Position numbers and translations under genes: made by a program. A DNA stretch of 64,000 bases from Glebionis coronaria (taxonomy: Eukaryota > Streptophyta > Magnoliopsida > Asterales > Asteraceae), in contig CM046878.1 of assembly GCA_025667525.1 (NCBI GenBank), positions 102,129,237 through 102,193,236 on the forward strand, in the 5' to 3' direction. Of this stretch, positions 11,401-22,681 are shown piece by piece. Position 1 is the stretch's first letter. The number at the start of each line of letters is the position of its first letter. The notes under the pieces were generated by a model. It was not told the DNA's origin. It made no database searches and was given only the letters and a program-made list of their open reading frames with translations.

Positions 11401-11859
11401 TTCTTGCATAGCAGCATCTTTTCCTTATGATAACTATAATCCTTAAATCTTTTTGGCTGCCTGCATTCCTTAGCCATATGCCCACAACCTCTGCAGTTAA
11501 AACATTGAAACCTACTTTGTTGCACAACTTTAGTACCAACAGTTTCCCTATTTCCAACAACAGTAGCAATCCTCTGATTATCATACTTAGCGGTGTGTCG
11601 ATCATACATTGGAGGAATCTCTGATTTCCAACAACTGTAGATTCCTTCAAAGTATGATCATCACACCGCTAAGTATGATAATCAGAGGATTGCTACTATT
11701 GTTGGAAATAGGGAAACTGTTGGTACTCAAGTTGAGCAACAAAGTGGGATTCAGTTTTTTAACTGAAGAGGTTTTGGGCATATGGCTAAGGAATGCAGGC
11801 AGCCAAAAAGAGTTAAGGATTATAGTTATCATAAGGAAAAGATGCTGCTATGCAAAAAG
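11401..11859. repeat. Inverted duplication of the gag zinc-knuckle segment (220 bp arms)
   Basis: The left arm 11401-11619 and right arm 11640-11859 are reverse complements with scattered mismatches, separated by a 20 bp loop. The plus-oriented right arm is the normal gag position. Its zinc knuckle is broken (FFN, stop, RGFGHMAKEC). The minus-oriented left arm encodes an intact CFNCRGCGHMAKEC (C-x2-C-x4-H-x4-C). The inverted copy therefore arose before the plus copy lost its cysteines. Any gag transcript across this region would fold into a long hairpin. Confidence 0.88.
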
Positions 11860-13694
11860 ATGGAAGCTGGGATCAAGTTATCCGCTGAGGAAGGAGAAAT
11901 TCTTGACGACACAGATGATGAACTCTTAGACCAAGAACTCAAAGCACATTATTCATACATGGCAAAGATTCATGAGCTCCTCAACGTCACTGAAGATGAC
12001 AATGGTCCTATCTTTGATACCGAGCCAATTGATAAGGTACCACATGATGATCAATATAATGTGTTTGGTGATACACATGAGCATAGTGATCTACCAACAA
12101 CAATTACTGACACATCTATGATGGAAATGGTTGATAGCAATATCCCACCTGATTCATCAGACATGTGCAATAATGAGTTTGAGGATGATCAACATGCAAA
12201 TGAGTATGATGACGAGGAGCGTGTCGCGCTTGCTAATTTAATTACTACTTTACAAAAAGATGTCAATGAAACTAGAAAAAGTTAAAAGAAATTAAAGAAG
12301 GCAAACGTAACACTCACTCAAAACTTTGAAGAAAGCAAAGCCTCTCTTATAAAATCTAGTGAGACCATTCATAGTTATAGGGCTCAACTTCTTCAAAAAG
12401 GCAACGAACTTGAGGGGTACAAAGATCGTTTAATTAACGTTAAAAAGGACGATTTTGAAAATAAGTACAATGAAGCTCTTGCTTTGTTAGCAAAAGAAAA
12501 ACGTTAATTTAATGTTTTCTTAAGCGACGAACGTCAAAAAACGTACCTTGCCAAAATAAAAGTAAACGAACTTGAACATAGGCTTTCTATGAATACCACC
12601 GATTCTGCTAAAATTCTTGAGGAAAAGAAACAAGAGGTAGAAAAGTTAAAACAAGATTTCAAAAATAGACAAGGCAAAGATACTAAAAAGTAACAAAACT
12701 AGAAGAATAATTCGAATTTTTGAAGAAAACTGTTTATAAAACGCATGACTCTATTCAAGAAATAAGAATGATAGCACCTCGATCGTGTTTTAAGGGTAAA
12801 GCCAGTTTTGAAATTCCTAAGTACCTCGACCAAGCTCAAGCTGCGAACCCCCACTTATATCTTGATGATTCCGAATAGACCGATCATGATTGCCCAGTTG
12901 TTAGGCTTGATAGTGAAAAGACATCCCTTTGGGATGAGGAGAGTAGATCACCAGTCAATAAAGATTTTGTGAAACCATATAATTATGATTATTAAAACAG
13001 TCATTATGGTCTTTTCACGCCACAAAAACAGAAGTCTCATGAGGAATTGTTTTTTGAAAGCAAACAAAGAAGAATTCAACGGAATAAATTTTTTGCCACT
13101 AAGAAAACTAACGTTTCTAAATTTATTAACTGTCTGCCTCTTGATGCTTCTAAAAGCAAGAGTAGGAAGACACTTGATATTCTTAAACATCACATTGATA
13201 ATATTCAATCAATCGTTGAAAGAGATTGGCAAAAACGTGAAAATTACAAATGGAAAAAAGAGATTTCTCAAGATATAACTGTGCTTGTGAAAGAACTTTT
13301 AATACCGAATACGAAGATAATAAAAGAAAATGCTCTTGAATTTGAAAGATTAATTTGGTCAGAAATGTTTGATGATTTGAAATACGTTGAGTCTCTTGAA
13401 AAAGAAATTGATCAACTTCAAACTGACAAATCAAAGTTTTCAAACGAATATAATCTACTCTTAGAAGAATGTCTCTCCAAAGATATTTTATGTGTTGCTG
13501 TTACATCGTGTGCTGCTATAGATGAATATTCTGATGTTGCATGTAAATATCTTGCTAAGACCAAAGAGTGTGAACGTCTTGAAACTGAGCTATCGAAACA
13601 CAAAGAAAATGTTGATAAAAAGGCTTTTGAGTTACTTCAACACATAACTGATTTCCTTCAAAAACATTGTAATTCTTTTGAACTTGCTTTGTAA
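11770..13694 (+). pseudogene. Copia-B gag, nucleocapsid remnant and coiled-coil C-terminal region
   Basis: After the zinc-knuckle remnant (GHMAKECRQPKRVKDYSYHK) an acidic segment runs to 12285 (DDTDDELLDQELKAHYSYM and following). The region 12286-12985 is the same kind of sequence with many stops and shifts. From 13047 to 13694 a 215-codon frame is open. It is rich in Lys, Glu and Leu with heptad-like spacing (YVESLEKEIDQLQTDKSKF, ECERLETELSKHKENVDKK), so a coiled coil is likely. Long coiled-coil gag extensions occur in SIRE-like elements. Its exact role is unknown; assembly is a plausible guess. Confidence 0.7.
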
Positions 13695-14835
13695 AAAGAC
13701 ATCAGAAGTTTTCCACATGATAATAAATTGTAAGGAAAACTTTCCCAAATGTTTCGAGAAATGAATGAAAAGAGTATATAAATTACACATTTAAAAGCTT
13801 AGTTACAAGACATGGACATAGCGATAGCAGAGTTGAAGAAACTCGTTGCTAAGATGGGTGGGAAAATTGTGAAACCTAGCGTTAAGAAACCCATTTTCAG
13901 ACAACCCAATGCGTACAAAGTGACTAAACCCTCTGTCTTGGGAAAACCATCTGTTTTCTCCAATTCTGCATTTGCAAAACCTAGGTTTGCTCCCAAGACG
14001 GATGGGAAGGATAGGTTACCACAAATTAATCCCAAACTAGATATTCGACCACAAAGCATTAAGAACACTAATGTGATTAAACCAAGGATGTATAGATTTT
14101 CCACTAAACCCACACACAATAAAGAAATTCAATCGCGTTAGACTTTTAGAAACACTCATAGACGTGTGTCTTTTACTACAGGAGTAGTTCCCACTACTAG
14201 TGTTAGCCGGCCTCGGCTTAAGAGCAATCGAATGAGTGAAAAGGTTTGGCAAAACAAGAGTCAAGGGAAGATGAAGAAAGTAGAAGACCACCCTAGGAAT
14301 TTGAATGTTTCTAAGAATAAAACTTCTGTAATCGCATGTAATGATGATTTGAATGATTTGACTTTGAATGATATGAATGTTAAGTTTGTTTGTGTGAAAT
14401 GTGGAAAATGTGCTAATGCTAATAATGTTATTTGTGTTTCGAATAATGTCAAAGGCGTAGATACTAGAACTAAGAAGCAAATTGTGATGCCTATTAGTGA
14501 TAGTAAACCCAAACGCAAAGTGAACCATTCTGGTGCACCCCCCTAAGAAAAGTATTGCATCAGACTCCACCACTAAGAACCCTAGAAGCAGAATAGGGAA
14601 TGATATGAGTTTGCTAGCAAGTCTTGGAAATGGTGGTTTGCTAATCAATGTCCTCCAGGATATTAATGGATGCCTAAGGTTAGGACAGAAAATGTGTCTA
14701 AGAGTGTTAGCATGCCTTTACGTGTTGAAATTAGGGAAACTAATGATTTAGATATCACAACTAACATGGAATCCAATTTAGCAAATGCTCCATCGTGTTC
14801 TAATTCTTTTGCAGGTGATCGAAATAATTCTTTTC
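13695..14835 (+). pseudogene. Copia-B gag-protease linker region (decayed)
   Basis: Three overlapping open stretches in different frames (13812-14141, 14166-14546, 14670-14891) read as one interrupted polyprotein. They are basic and Pro/Asn-rich, with segments such as IAIAELKKLVAKMGGK and KFVCVKCGKCANANNVI. The latter has three cysteines but no complete zinc-knuckle spacing. No enzymatic domain is recognised. Position between gag coiled coil and protease is the main evidence. Confidence 0.55.
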
Positions 14836-15190
14836 GCACTGGACTCCGGGTACACCAAGTACATGACGGGGAATCTCAAGCTTCTAATTAACTTCGTGGA
14901 GAAGTTCCTGGGTACGTTCCGATTCAGAAATGATTAGTTTGCACCGATCCTAGGATATGGAGATTTGGTTCAAGGGAATATCACGATAAAACGTATACTA
15001 CGTCGAAGGGCTCAATCATAATCTTTTCTCGGTTGGTCAATTCTGTAATGCAGATTTGGAAGTTGCATTTAGAAAGAATACATGTTTTGTTCGTGATTAT
15101 GATGGGAATGATTTACTCACCGGTTCAAGGGGAAAGATCTCTACACAATTTCACTTCAAGACACAACTTCCTCAACTCGAATTTGTTTCA
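14836..15190 (+). pseudogene. Copia-B aspartic protease (decayed)
   Basis: The active-site triplet Asp-Ser-Gly is encoded at 14842-14850 in the context LDSGYTKYMTGN, a typical copia protease start. The continuation LKLLINFVEKFLGTFRFRN follows, then a stop. The flap and downstream pieces (YVEG, HNLFSVGQF, DLEVAFRKNTCFVRDYDG) appear in other frames up to about 15120. At least three frame changes separate them, so no functional protease can be made. Confidence 0.75.
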
Positions 15191-16130
15191 TGGCTAAAGC
15201 TTCAACGACTCAGGCATGGTTATGGCATCAACATCTATCTCATCTCAATTTTGATACCATCAACTTACTTTCCAAGAAAGATATTGTGAGAGGCCTTCCA
15301 AGCTTGAAATTCATCAAAGATCATGTTTGTTCTTCTTGTGAGTTTTGTAAAGCTAAACGAAGTAGTTTTAAGGCAAAGACTACACCAAGCTCTAAAAGAA
15401 GGTTAGATCTTCTTCATATGGATTTGTGTGGTCCTATGCTTGTTCAAACTATCAATGGGAATAGATACATTCTGGTTATTGTCGATAACTACTCAATGTA
15501 CACTTGGAATTTTTTCTTGAGATCCAAGGATGAAACAGCCGGAGTTCTCATCAACTTCCTTAAACTGATACAACGTGGTCTTCAAAGCTCAAGTAAAAGT
15601 GGTACGCACTGACAGAGGCACGGAATTCTTGAATTCAACTCTGAAGAATTATTTTGAAGCCGAAGGGATTGAACATGAAACATCTATTGCTTGAACACCT
15701 GAACAAAACGGCGTTGTCGAACGACGCAATTGTACTTTGGTTGAGGCTGCTCAAACATTATTATCCGATTCAAAACTTTCACTATTCTTTTGGGCAGAAT
15801 TCGTGTCAACCGCATGCTACACACAAAATCGTTCCTTAATTATTCCAAGACACGAAAATATACCATATCACATAATTCGTGATCACAAACCTTCACTCAA
15901 ACACCTTCACGTTTTTAGATGTACGTTTTACATAATCCGAGATGGTGAAAATTTGGATAAGATGAAAGAGAAAGGCGATTCATGTATTCTAGTGGGATAT
16001 GCAACTCATTCTAAGGGATATAGAGTTTACAACAAGAGAACAAAATTGATAGTCGAAACCATTCATGTTAGATTCAATGAGTTGCAAGAAATGGCACTTG
16101 AACAAAGCAGTTTAAGTCTCGATCCACAAC
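15190..16130 (+). pseudogene. Copia-B integrase (decayed)
   Basis: The zinc-binding region reads LWHQHLSHLNFDTINLLSKK, then CSSCEFCKAKRSSF, giving the H-H-C-C pattern. The catalytic core begins RLDLLHMDLCGPM (first Asp) and continues DRGTEF (second Asp, about 15610). The Glu lies in PEQNGVVERRN (about 15700), in which frame changes occur on both sides. A C-terminal region (LHVFRCTFYIIRDGENLDK, GYATHSKGYRVYNKRT) extends to about 16100. Stops and shifts are at about 15611 and 15690, so the enzyme is dead. Confidence 0.85.
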
Positions 16131-16760
16131 GACAAAAGACTTTTGTGCACAACTGCGCGGAACTCGGAACTCAAGACCACAACAATGAACCGCCAAGTTC
16201 AAAGTTGGTTTACCAAAATGTTCCTAGAGCAGATATGATAGTGGACACGACAATTGAAGAGTTGGAAATGTTATATGGACCAATGTTTGATGAATATTTC
16301 ACGGGTGAGAAACATGTTGTATCAAAGTCTTCCGTTGTCACTCATGATAAGAATGATGATACCAATCATCGTCAACAAAAGGATACAACTTCATCTACTT
16401 CAACACGGGTTTCTGCAGCTTTACCTCCTCAGAATATCACTTCAAAAATAATTCATACAACATCCACAACTACTTTCATTGCTCCAGAGAAGACAAATCA
16501 AGCAGAAGATGCATTATCTGATGATGACGATTTTCACAATCCATTCGATACATTGGTACATGAAACTGGAGAGTCTTCTACTCGCCATGTTGATCCATCA
16601 AATATGAATACGTTCTACCAACGACATCCTTCAAAACATCATTGGACCCGAGATCACCCTTTGGTTCAAGTAATTGTAAACCCTTCACATCCTGTTCGTA
16701 CAAGACGACAATTAGAAACCGATGGTGATGTTTGTATGTTCGCACTAGCCGTGAGTATAG
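16131..16760 (+). pseudogene. Copia-B integrase-RT linker
   Basis: This is the same open frame as the integrase C-terminus (15737-16900), without a recognised domain. It is rich in Ser, Thr, Asn and Asp (STSTRVSAALPPQ, DALSDDDDFHNPFDTLVHE), the usual low-complexity spacer before copia reverse transcriptase. It ends near the HHWTRDHPLVQVI motif, which commonly precedes RT. Confidence 0.75.
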
Positions 16761-17480
16761 CTGAATTGAAAAACATCAAAGAAGCCATGGATGATCATTC
16801 TTGGATTAAATCGATGACGGATGAACTTCAACAATTTGAAAGACTTAAGGTCTGGGAACTTGTTGACAAACCATACGACGTAACTCCGTTAAATCTTTAA
16901 TTTATATGGAAAAACAGGATGGATGAAGAAAACACGATCATCAAGAACAAATCTAGGCTAGTGGCTAAGGGTTATGGACAGAGAGAGGGTAATGATTTTA
17001 AAGAATCATTTGCACCAATAGCTCATATGGAAGTGGTCAGGATTTTCCTTGCTTATGCTGCACATATGGGATTCATCGTTTATCAAATGGACGTAAAGAC
17101 AACTTTTCTTAACGGTCCTTTGAAAGAAGAAGTCTATGTCATGCAACTGGAAGGATTCGTCAATCCGCATTATCCTGACAAGGTGTATCGTCTCCACAAG
17201 GCACTATATAGACTAAAGCAAGCTCCAAAGGTGTGGTACGATGAGCTCTCGAAATTTTTGGTATCCAAAGGTTTCTCAAAAGGTTCCATTGATCTAACCT
17301 TGTTCATATACAAATATGGGGATGAAATTTTGCTTGTGCAGATTTACGTTGATGACATTATTTTTGGGTCTACAAACAAAAAACTTTCAAAATAGTTTGA
17401 AAATTTAATGAACAGCAAATTTGAAATGTCAATGATGGGCGAACTAAAGTTCTTTATAGGAATTTAAGTTCACCAATCCC
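16760..17480 (+). pseudogene. Copia-B reverse transcriptase (decayed)
   Basis: RVT_2-type copia RT. The entry segment ALAVSIAELKNIKEAMDDHS leads into WIKSMTDELQQFERLKVWEL. A TAA at 16898-16900 interrupts, then [35 protein letters not shown] (catalytic Asp) and [19 protein letters not shown] follow. The [11 protein letters not shown] box at about 17347 is intact. A TAG at 17393-17395 truncates the frame before the thumb segment (MMGELKFFIGI), which is followed by another TAA. Confidence 0.88.
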
Positions 17481-18326
17481 CAAGTGGTATCTTTATTAAG
17501 CAAGCTAAGTATTGTCAAGAGATAATCAAAAGGCATGGTATGACCTTATGTGACTCCATTGGGACACCATTATCAACCACCTCCCTAGATGCTGACTTGA
17601 AGGGAAATGCCATAGATCAAACGAGATATCGTTCCATGATCGGCTCCCTCATGTACTTGACATCAAGCAGACCCGACATTTCACATGCTACATGATATTG
17701 TGCACGATATCAAGCCCGACCTACTGAAAAGCACCTCAAGAAGGTTAAACGGATCTTTCGTTACCTCAAGAATACCATTCATTTGGGACTATGGTATCCG
17801 AAGGAAACCGGTTTCTTTCTAACAGCCTATTCAGATTCTGATCATGCAGGGTGTCTTGATACTCGAAAAAAGTACTTCTGGTGGTGTACAATTTCTAGGA
17901 CAAGACAAGCTCATGGGATGGTCTTTAAAGAAACAGGATTGCACATCACTTTCATCAGTCGAAACGGAGTATGTGTATCTATCTACGTGTTGTGCTCATG
18001 TTCTTTGGATGCGAACACAAATCACGGATTATGGCTTACAATTTGATAAAGTACCTATGTACTGTGACTCAAAGTCGACCATAGCCATCTCCTGCAATCC
18101 GATACAACATTCCCGCATGAAGCACATCAATGTCAGATATCACGTCATAAAGGAACAAGTTAAACGAGGTATCCTTGAGTTATACTTTGTTGGAACAGAT
18201 TACCAATTAGTCGACTTGTTTATGAAAGCTCTGTCGAAAGATAGGTTTGAGTACCTCGTTAGGCAAATTGGTATGAGATGTTTGACTCCAATAGACCTAG
18301 AGATTCTGGCAAAGGTGCCTGCTTGA
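17481..18326 (+). pseudogene. Copia-B RNase H (decayed)
   Basis: The region IFIKQAKYCQEIIKRHGM, RYRSMIGSLMYLTSSRPDIS and HLKKVKRIFRYLKNT leads into the RNase H core with SDSDHAGCLDTRK (Asp-containing). A frame change near 17870 is followed by SSVETEYVYLS (Glu) and YCDSKSTIAISCNP (Asp). The C-terminus reads HINVRYHVIKEQVKRGILEL and ends GMRCLTPIDLEILAKVPA, typical of SIRE-like copia pol. Stops near 17466 and 17695 confirm decay. Confidence 0.85.
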
Positions 18327-19896
18327 TTCAGCTATCAAACATCTACTTGTAAATATCATTGAAAAAGCAAAATACAAAATATAAAATATATAAAAACAAA
18401 ACACAAAATTAAAAAATGTTTGAGAATCCAAAAATATTCTTCTCGACATGTCTTTCAGTATCGATAATATGGACGTACCTAGAAATGTCGCTCAATAACG
18501 ACACGGGTGTGTTCATAAAGCTCGAATGATAGTTGAAAATATTTTTCAAAACATGTCATTTCTATTTTTAATAAAGGAAATTGTCTCTTTTAGACAATAT
18601 CTTCAACAATGGGTAGAGCAATCTATCTTGGGTTGAGCTTGGCATAAAACATTCAACATTTTGAGCTCAACACAATGGCTTATAATCACTTTTAGATTGC
18701 AACCCGGGTCGATATTCATGGGGGAGTGTACGATTTAGTACGCTTACCCTCAGCAAAAGAAGAGAAATCTTCTTACACTTGAGTGGATTCGTCAAGACAT
18801 TCAAAGTCTATGAACTCAAGTTAATGCTTTAGAAAAACCTCTTCGTCTAAAAGAAATGGAGTTTTTCAAAAAACGTGAACACAATTTTTTCAAGAGTTTT
18901 TCAATGATTATTCAAAATCTTTCAAATATTGTGTGTTCAACAACTCCTAATCTCAAAAAGCGAAATATGGATCAATCCTCACAATGACAATTCAACTGGA
19001 TCAATTTTCGAGGGAGAGCGTTCCAAATAGTTCATGCTAGTAAGACACGTTTTTCTCCCGAAGATTTTCAAGACTATTTTTCGCGATATATTTTAATCAG
19101 ATTTGGTATCTCTAATATCAAAAGATTTATATATTAGAGACAGGGGAGAAAATGTGATTAAAAATGTGATCTATAGACTCAAGCACTTTAACTCTTACCC
19201 ACATGTGCAAAACATTTTCGATTATCGATGCACATGTGAAGGGGATCATTTCTGAATTGACAAAACTAGCAAGGTGTTAAATGTTTTTCAAACACTTTGT
19301 TAGAATTTAAAGTGGTTTATAGTTACAATCAAATACCCACGACATCTTTAATCCACGATGTTATTGGTGTCAAAAGGGTGGTTAGGTTTGAGTCCTATGA
19401 TCCAACCAGAACCGGAGGGATCTTCCTAGGGACAATCCAATAGATTATTAGAAGTCCTTAGGAAAGATGGAGTAGAATGTGAATGTAGCTAAATGCCAAG
19501 TAAGTACTGATGCTAGCACTGGAACAATCACAACAAAGTGCTAGTAATGATGTCTTGGTAAGCATTGAAGGGGTTGAAGAATAAAAAAGAAATGTAAGGA
19601 TAAAGGGTGCAAAGAAAAAAGCCCTCCATAAAACTTCGGCAGAAACCAGGTCAACACATCATGAAGACTACACATCATGGACCCAGTGATGTAATGCACA
19701 ACCCTTCCCAGCTGACTCATGCTTCTCTCAAAATAAGTTTGTTTTATTGTCACGGAGATCAAAACGACTTCTATTGACTTTCTCACTCGGAGATAGTTGA
19801 TATTGAATAGGTGGCATCTGCTCCAGCCTCCAACCACTAAAAGTGCAAAAATCGAGTCTAGAGCCTAGAGATCAATCAAATCTCGTTAGGACACAC
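18327..19896 (+). other. Copia-B 3' noncoding region
   Basis: No ORF is supported between the RNase H end and the tandem-repeat block at 19897. A 98-codon minus-strand open stretch at 19541-19837 has no recognisable family. SIRE-type elements may carry an env-like ORF here; none was recognised. Confidence 0.6.
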
Positions 19897-20410
19897 AAAA
19901 TGACGAAGAAGAGAGTCCTATGCTATATCCTTGCGATATTTCTAGAACACTCAGAGTGATACTGCCTAGTATTCAAAATGATGAGTGGAAACCCTTCTAG
20001 TGTTAACATCAAATTGCAATGCGACAGGTCATGTGTAATATTCTTAATGAAATGAACATGTGTAAACTGAAAAGAAACAGTGGTTTGATTCTGAATTGAT
20101 ACAAACTCGTTTCAGGTTTCTACGCAATATCTTTATGGTCTTGCAGAACATTCAGAGTGATATTCATTAATGTTCACAATGATGAATGGAAATCCTTCTA
20201 GCGTGAACCTCAAACCGCGCTACGGTAGGTGACTTGCGAGATTCTTATGAATCAAGCTTGTGTCAACTGGAAAGAAACAATGGTAAGATTCTTTATGAAT
20301 CAAACTTGTTCTAGGAATTTGAATTGATGACTTTAATCAAGCGGATATTTATCCGACTGATTCACTCTTTATGTTCGCAGTCTTGCTTTGAGACGGCCGA
20401 GTAAAGATAA
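19897..20410 (+). repeat. Block A: Copia-B flank duplicated at 41646-42158, with internal ~200 bp tandem units
   Basis: The block begins AATGACGAAGAAGAGAGTCC and ends at GATAA, the left target duplication of the Tat element. Two diverged units, about 19921-20090 and 20125-20290, share the order CTCAGAGTGATA / TTCAGAGTGATA, GATGA.TGGAAA.CCTTCTAG and GTGT.AACTG.AAAGAAACA.TGG. A diverged copy of the entire block sits at 41646-42158 before another Tat LTR. Confidence 0.85.
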
Positions 20411-20522
20411 TGACGAGGTATAGTCCCTAGTCGGGATGGATAGTCCGACTCATGGGTACTACCTGTATCCATCAAGAATGGACTAATACTTATGCGATGC
20501 GCGCGCAGCCCAGGAGGCCCAG
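20411..20522 (+). repeat. Tat 5' LTR, left part
   Basis: It starts TGACGAGGTATAGTCCCTAG, matching 42159 and 41276. It is cut at CCCAG (20518-20522), the target duplication of the Athila element. Confidence 0.88.
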
Positions 20523-20966
20523 TAATAAGTGTGAAAACACTTATCCTTTTACCACTTATTTCCAATAATAACAAGACCAAAACGTGTATTTTATGTCGTA
20601 AAAGTCGGAATTATGCGTGGTTTGTGTTTTTATTGTGTTTTAGGACCAAAAGATGAAAAAGGAAGTAAACATGGGCTTTCACGGGCTTTTATCGAAGAAA
20701 AAGACTAAAGACGAAGTCGAAAGATCGAGAATGCAAAAAGAACAGAAGTCCAAGGCCTATTCTGAAGATTTATCGAAGAAAGAGTCTAAAGACGGAAGTT
20801 TAATGAAGTCGAAGAATTTAAGTCTAATTATAGAAGAAAATTATAAGACAAGTTCAACTTATATCGACAAATCCCGAGACGACGTCGAGAAAGACAAAGA
20901 AATTAAACCGAGTCGAGACGAGAAGAAAGAAAGAAGAAAGCTGAAGCACTTAATCTCCCCACCTCC

Positions 20967-20999
20967 TATAAATACCCTCCTAATGTGTCATTAGGAGGG
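20967..20999 (+). promoter_or_regulatory. Athila LTR TATA box directly followed by a perfect palindrome
   Basis: TATAAATA (20967-20974) is immediately followed by CCCTCCTAATG-TGT-CATTAGGAGGG, an 11 bp perfect stem with a 3 bp loop. It is unchanged in the 3' LTR (30785-30817) even though the LTRs differ by about 2%. Its core CCCTCCTA...TAGGAGGG is shared with the Copia-B LTR palindrome. Confidence 0.75.
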
Positions 21000-21504
21000 T
21001 GATTAGTTTTTAGTAGTTATAGTTAATTTTTAGTTTTCATTAAGTATGTTTTTATTTTCTCTCTAGTTTTCTTTTCAAACTTATTAATCTTTACTTTAAT
21101 CTTGTAATCTTTTGATATTAATCTTTAATCAATCAAGCTTATTTTCTTAATTCTCATTCTACCTTTCTTAGTCTTTTTCTTAATCTTGATAATCATGTAG
21201 TTAATCTTAAATTGTGTTGATGATTTGATTGTTTAGCTTATTTGGTTGTGCTTATTAAATTGGTGATCTTAAAAGTTTCTTTATTAAAGTGTTTATTTTC
21301 TTAATCTTAATGCTTAATAGTTTTTAAAAATAAGTTGTTTTTAATAAGTGAAATTTTTATAAAAAGTGATTTTTGATTTCTAGCTTATTTAGTATTTTAA
21401 AAGTTTTTAAATTTTGGCTTATTTGTTTTTTTTCTTAAAAATATTTTTGGTTTAAGTTTTGGTATGTGCTTATTTTTGGATTTGCTTATTTGTTAAGTTT
21501 GTGT

Positions 21505-22115
21505 ATTCCGGGTTTCATTAAAACCCTTTTATTCAGGATAAGCTACACTTCCATTATTCCGAATAAGAGTCCTTAGATTTATTCCGAATATAGCTCCTTT
21601 TGCAAATTCCGGATAAGAGGTCGAATAGAGGATTGCGGATAAGGGTCCGAAATTGATTCCGGATAAGCCTTAGAACCTTCTTATTCCGGATAGTGATCAG
21701 AACTTCATTCCGAATAGTGGTAGTTTCTTTTATTCCGGTTAGTCATATATTCCGGATAAGGATTTGATTTCACATTCCTGATAAGCAGCAGTTAGTTATT
21801 CCGGATAAATCTACATTTCAAGTATTCCGGATAAGGGTTCGTTTTTATTTATTCCGGATAAGCCTTTCAACAATGTATTCCGGATAACTGATCGAACAGA
21901 TTTTTCCGGATAAGCTTCTTAAAATTGTTCCGGATAAGCCCAAGAAGCAGGATTCCGGATAAGCTGCTCAACAGATTATTCCGGATAAGCCTTAGTCATA
22001 TATTCCGGATAAGCTTAGTTTTATTATTCCAGATATGCCTTTGGATCTACATTCCGGATAAGCAGTATAATCAGGTATTCCAGATAAGGGTTTAATCCTT
22101 ATTCCGGATTAGCTT
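21505..22115 (+). repeat. ATTCCGGATAAG array in the Athila 5' LTR
   Basis: About 25 copies of ATTCCGGATAAG and close variants occur, separated by 10-25 bp of unrelated sequence. The array lies downstream of the TATA box, so it is in the transcribed leader (R/U5). Confidence 0.88.
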
Positions 22116-22459
22116 CATTTTGTAGTTCACTGTTTAATTTAAATTTTATTTTTCCCTCCTTTTTACTTAGCTTTATTCTAACTTGTCTTGTTTTAGTTTA
22201 AATCTTTAAAGTTTATATTTTTATAAGTTTTAATCATTTACTTTTCAAAATTTTAAAGTTTTCATTTTTAGTTTAAATTTTCAAGCTTTCATTTTTATTT
22301 ATTTACTCAACGACATTTTCACTTTTAGATTAAAATAAATAATCAAAACCCTTTTATTTTTCCACCAAGAACAATTGAGTCGCACTAATAACCAATAATC
22401 AATTCGAAAAGATCGGAATAACGAATTTTCATAACTGAGTGAAAAAACTAGTTATTAAA

Positions 22460-22474
22460 TGGCGCCGCTGCCGG
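22460..22474 (+). other. Athila primer-binding site
   Basis: TGGCGCCGCTGCCGG begins two bases after the 5' LTR. It is the type of primer site used by Athila-like elements. The priming tRNA is not asserted. Confidence 0.8.
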
Positions 22475-22681
22475 ATCGTTTCGTTAAGATTAACGGTTTT
22501 AAGTGAGAGACGCGTTGGATTTTGGGATCCGTTCATTCTTGAACGTTATTTTCCTTTCTTTAAAATTTTCAAAAAATCCATAAAAACTAAAAATTTTCAA
22601 AAATACAAAATAAAAAATAAAAAATAGAAAAACATAAAAAACCAAAAATATTTCTTGTCTATTTTTCTCTTCCTTTTGTAG

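Larger units (their letters stand above)
20523..22457 (+). repeat. Athila 5' LTR
   Basis: It starts TAATAAGTGTG and ends CTAGTTATTA, so the two ends are inverted repeats (TAATAA and TTATTA). It holds a 113-codon Lys/Glu-rich open frame (20653-20994), the TATA box and palindrome at 20967-20999, and the ATTCCGGATAAG array at 21505-22115. Confidence 0.93.

Noticed and set aside
11310..11650. Minus-strand zinc-knuckle ORF as an independent gene
   Set aside because: It is the inverted copy of the Copia-B gag segment (11640-11859), without its own start context or remaining domains.
19541..19837. 98-codon minus-strand ORF, considered as an env-like or host gene
   Set aside because: There is no signal, domain or conserved pattern, and it lies in the Copia-B 3' noncoding region.
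20653..20994. 113-codon Lys/Glu-rich ORF in both Athila LTRs (second copy 30471-30812)
   Set aside because: It is open in both copies, but seven of about ten nucleotide differences change the amino acid, giving no sign of protein-level selection. It also lies upstream of and across the TATA box and palindrome, so it would not be in the normal transcript.
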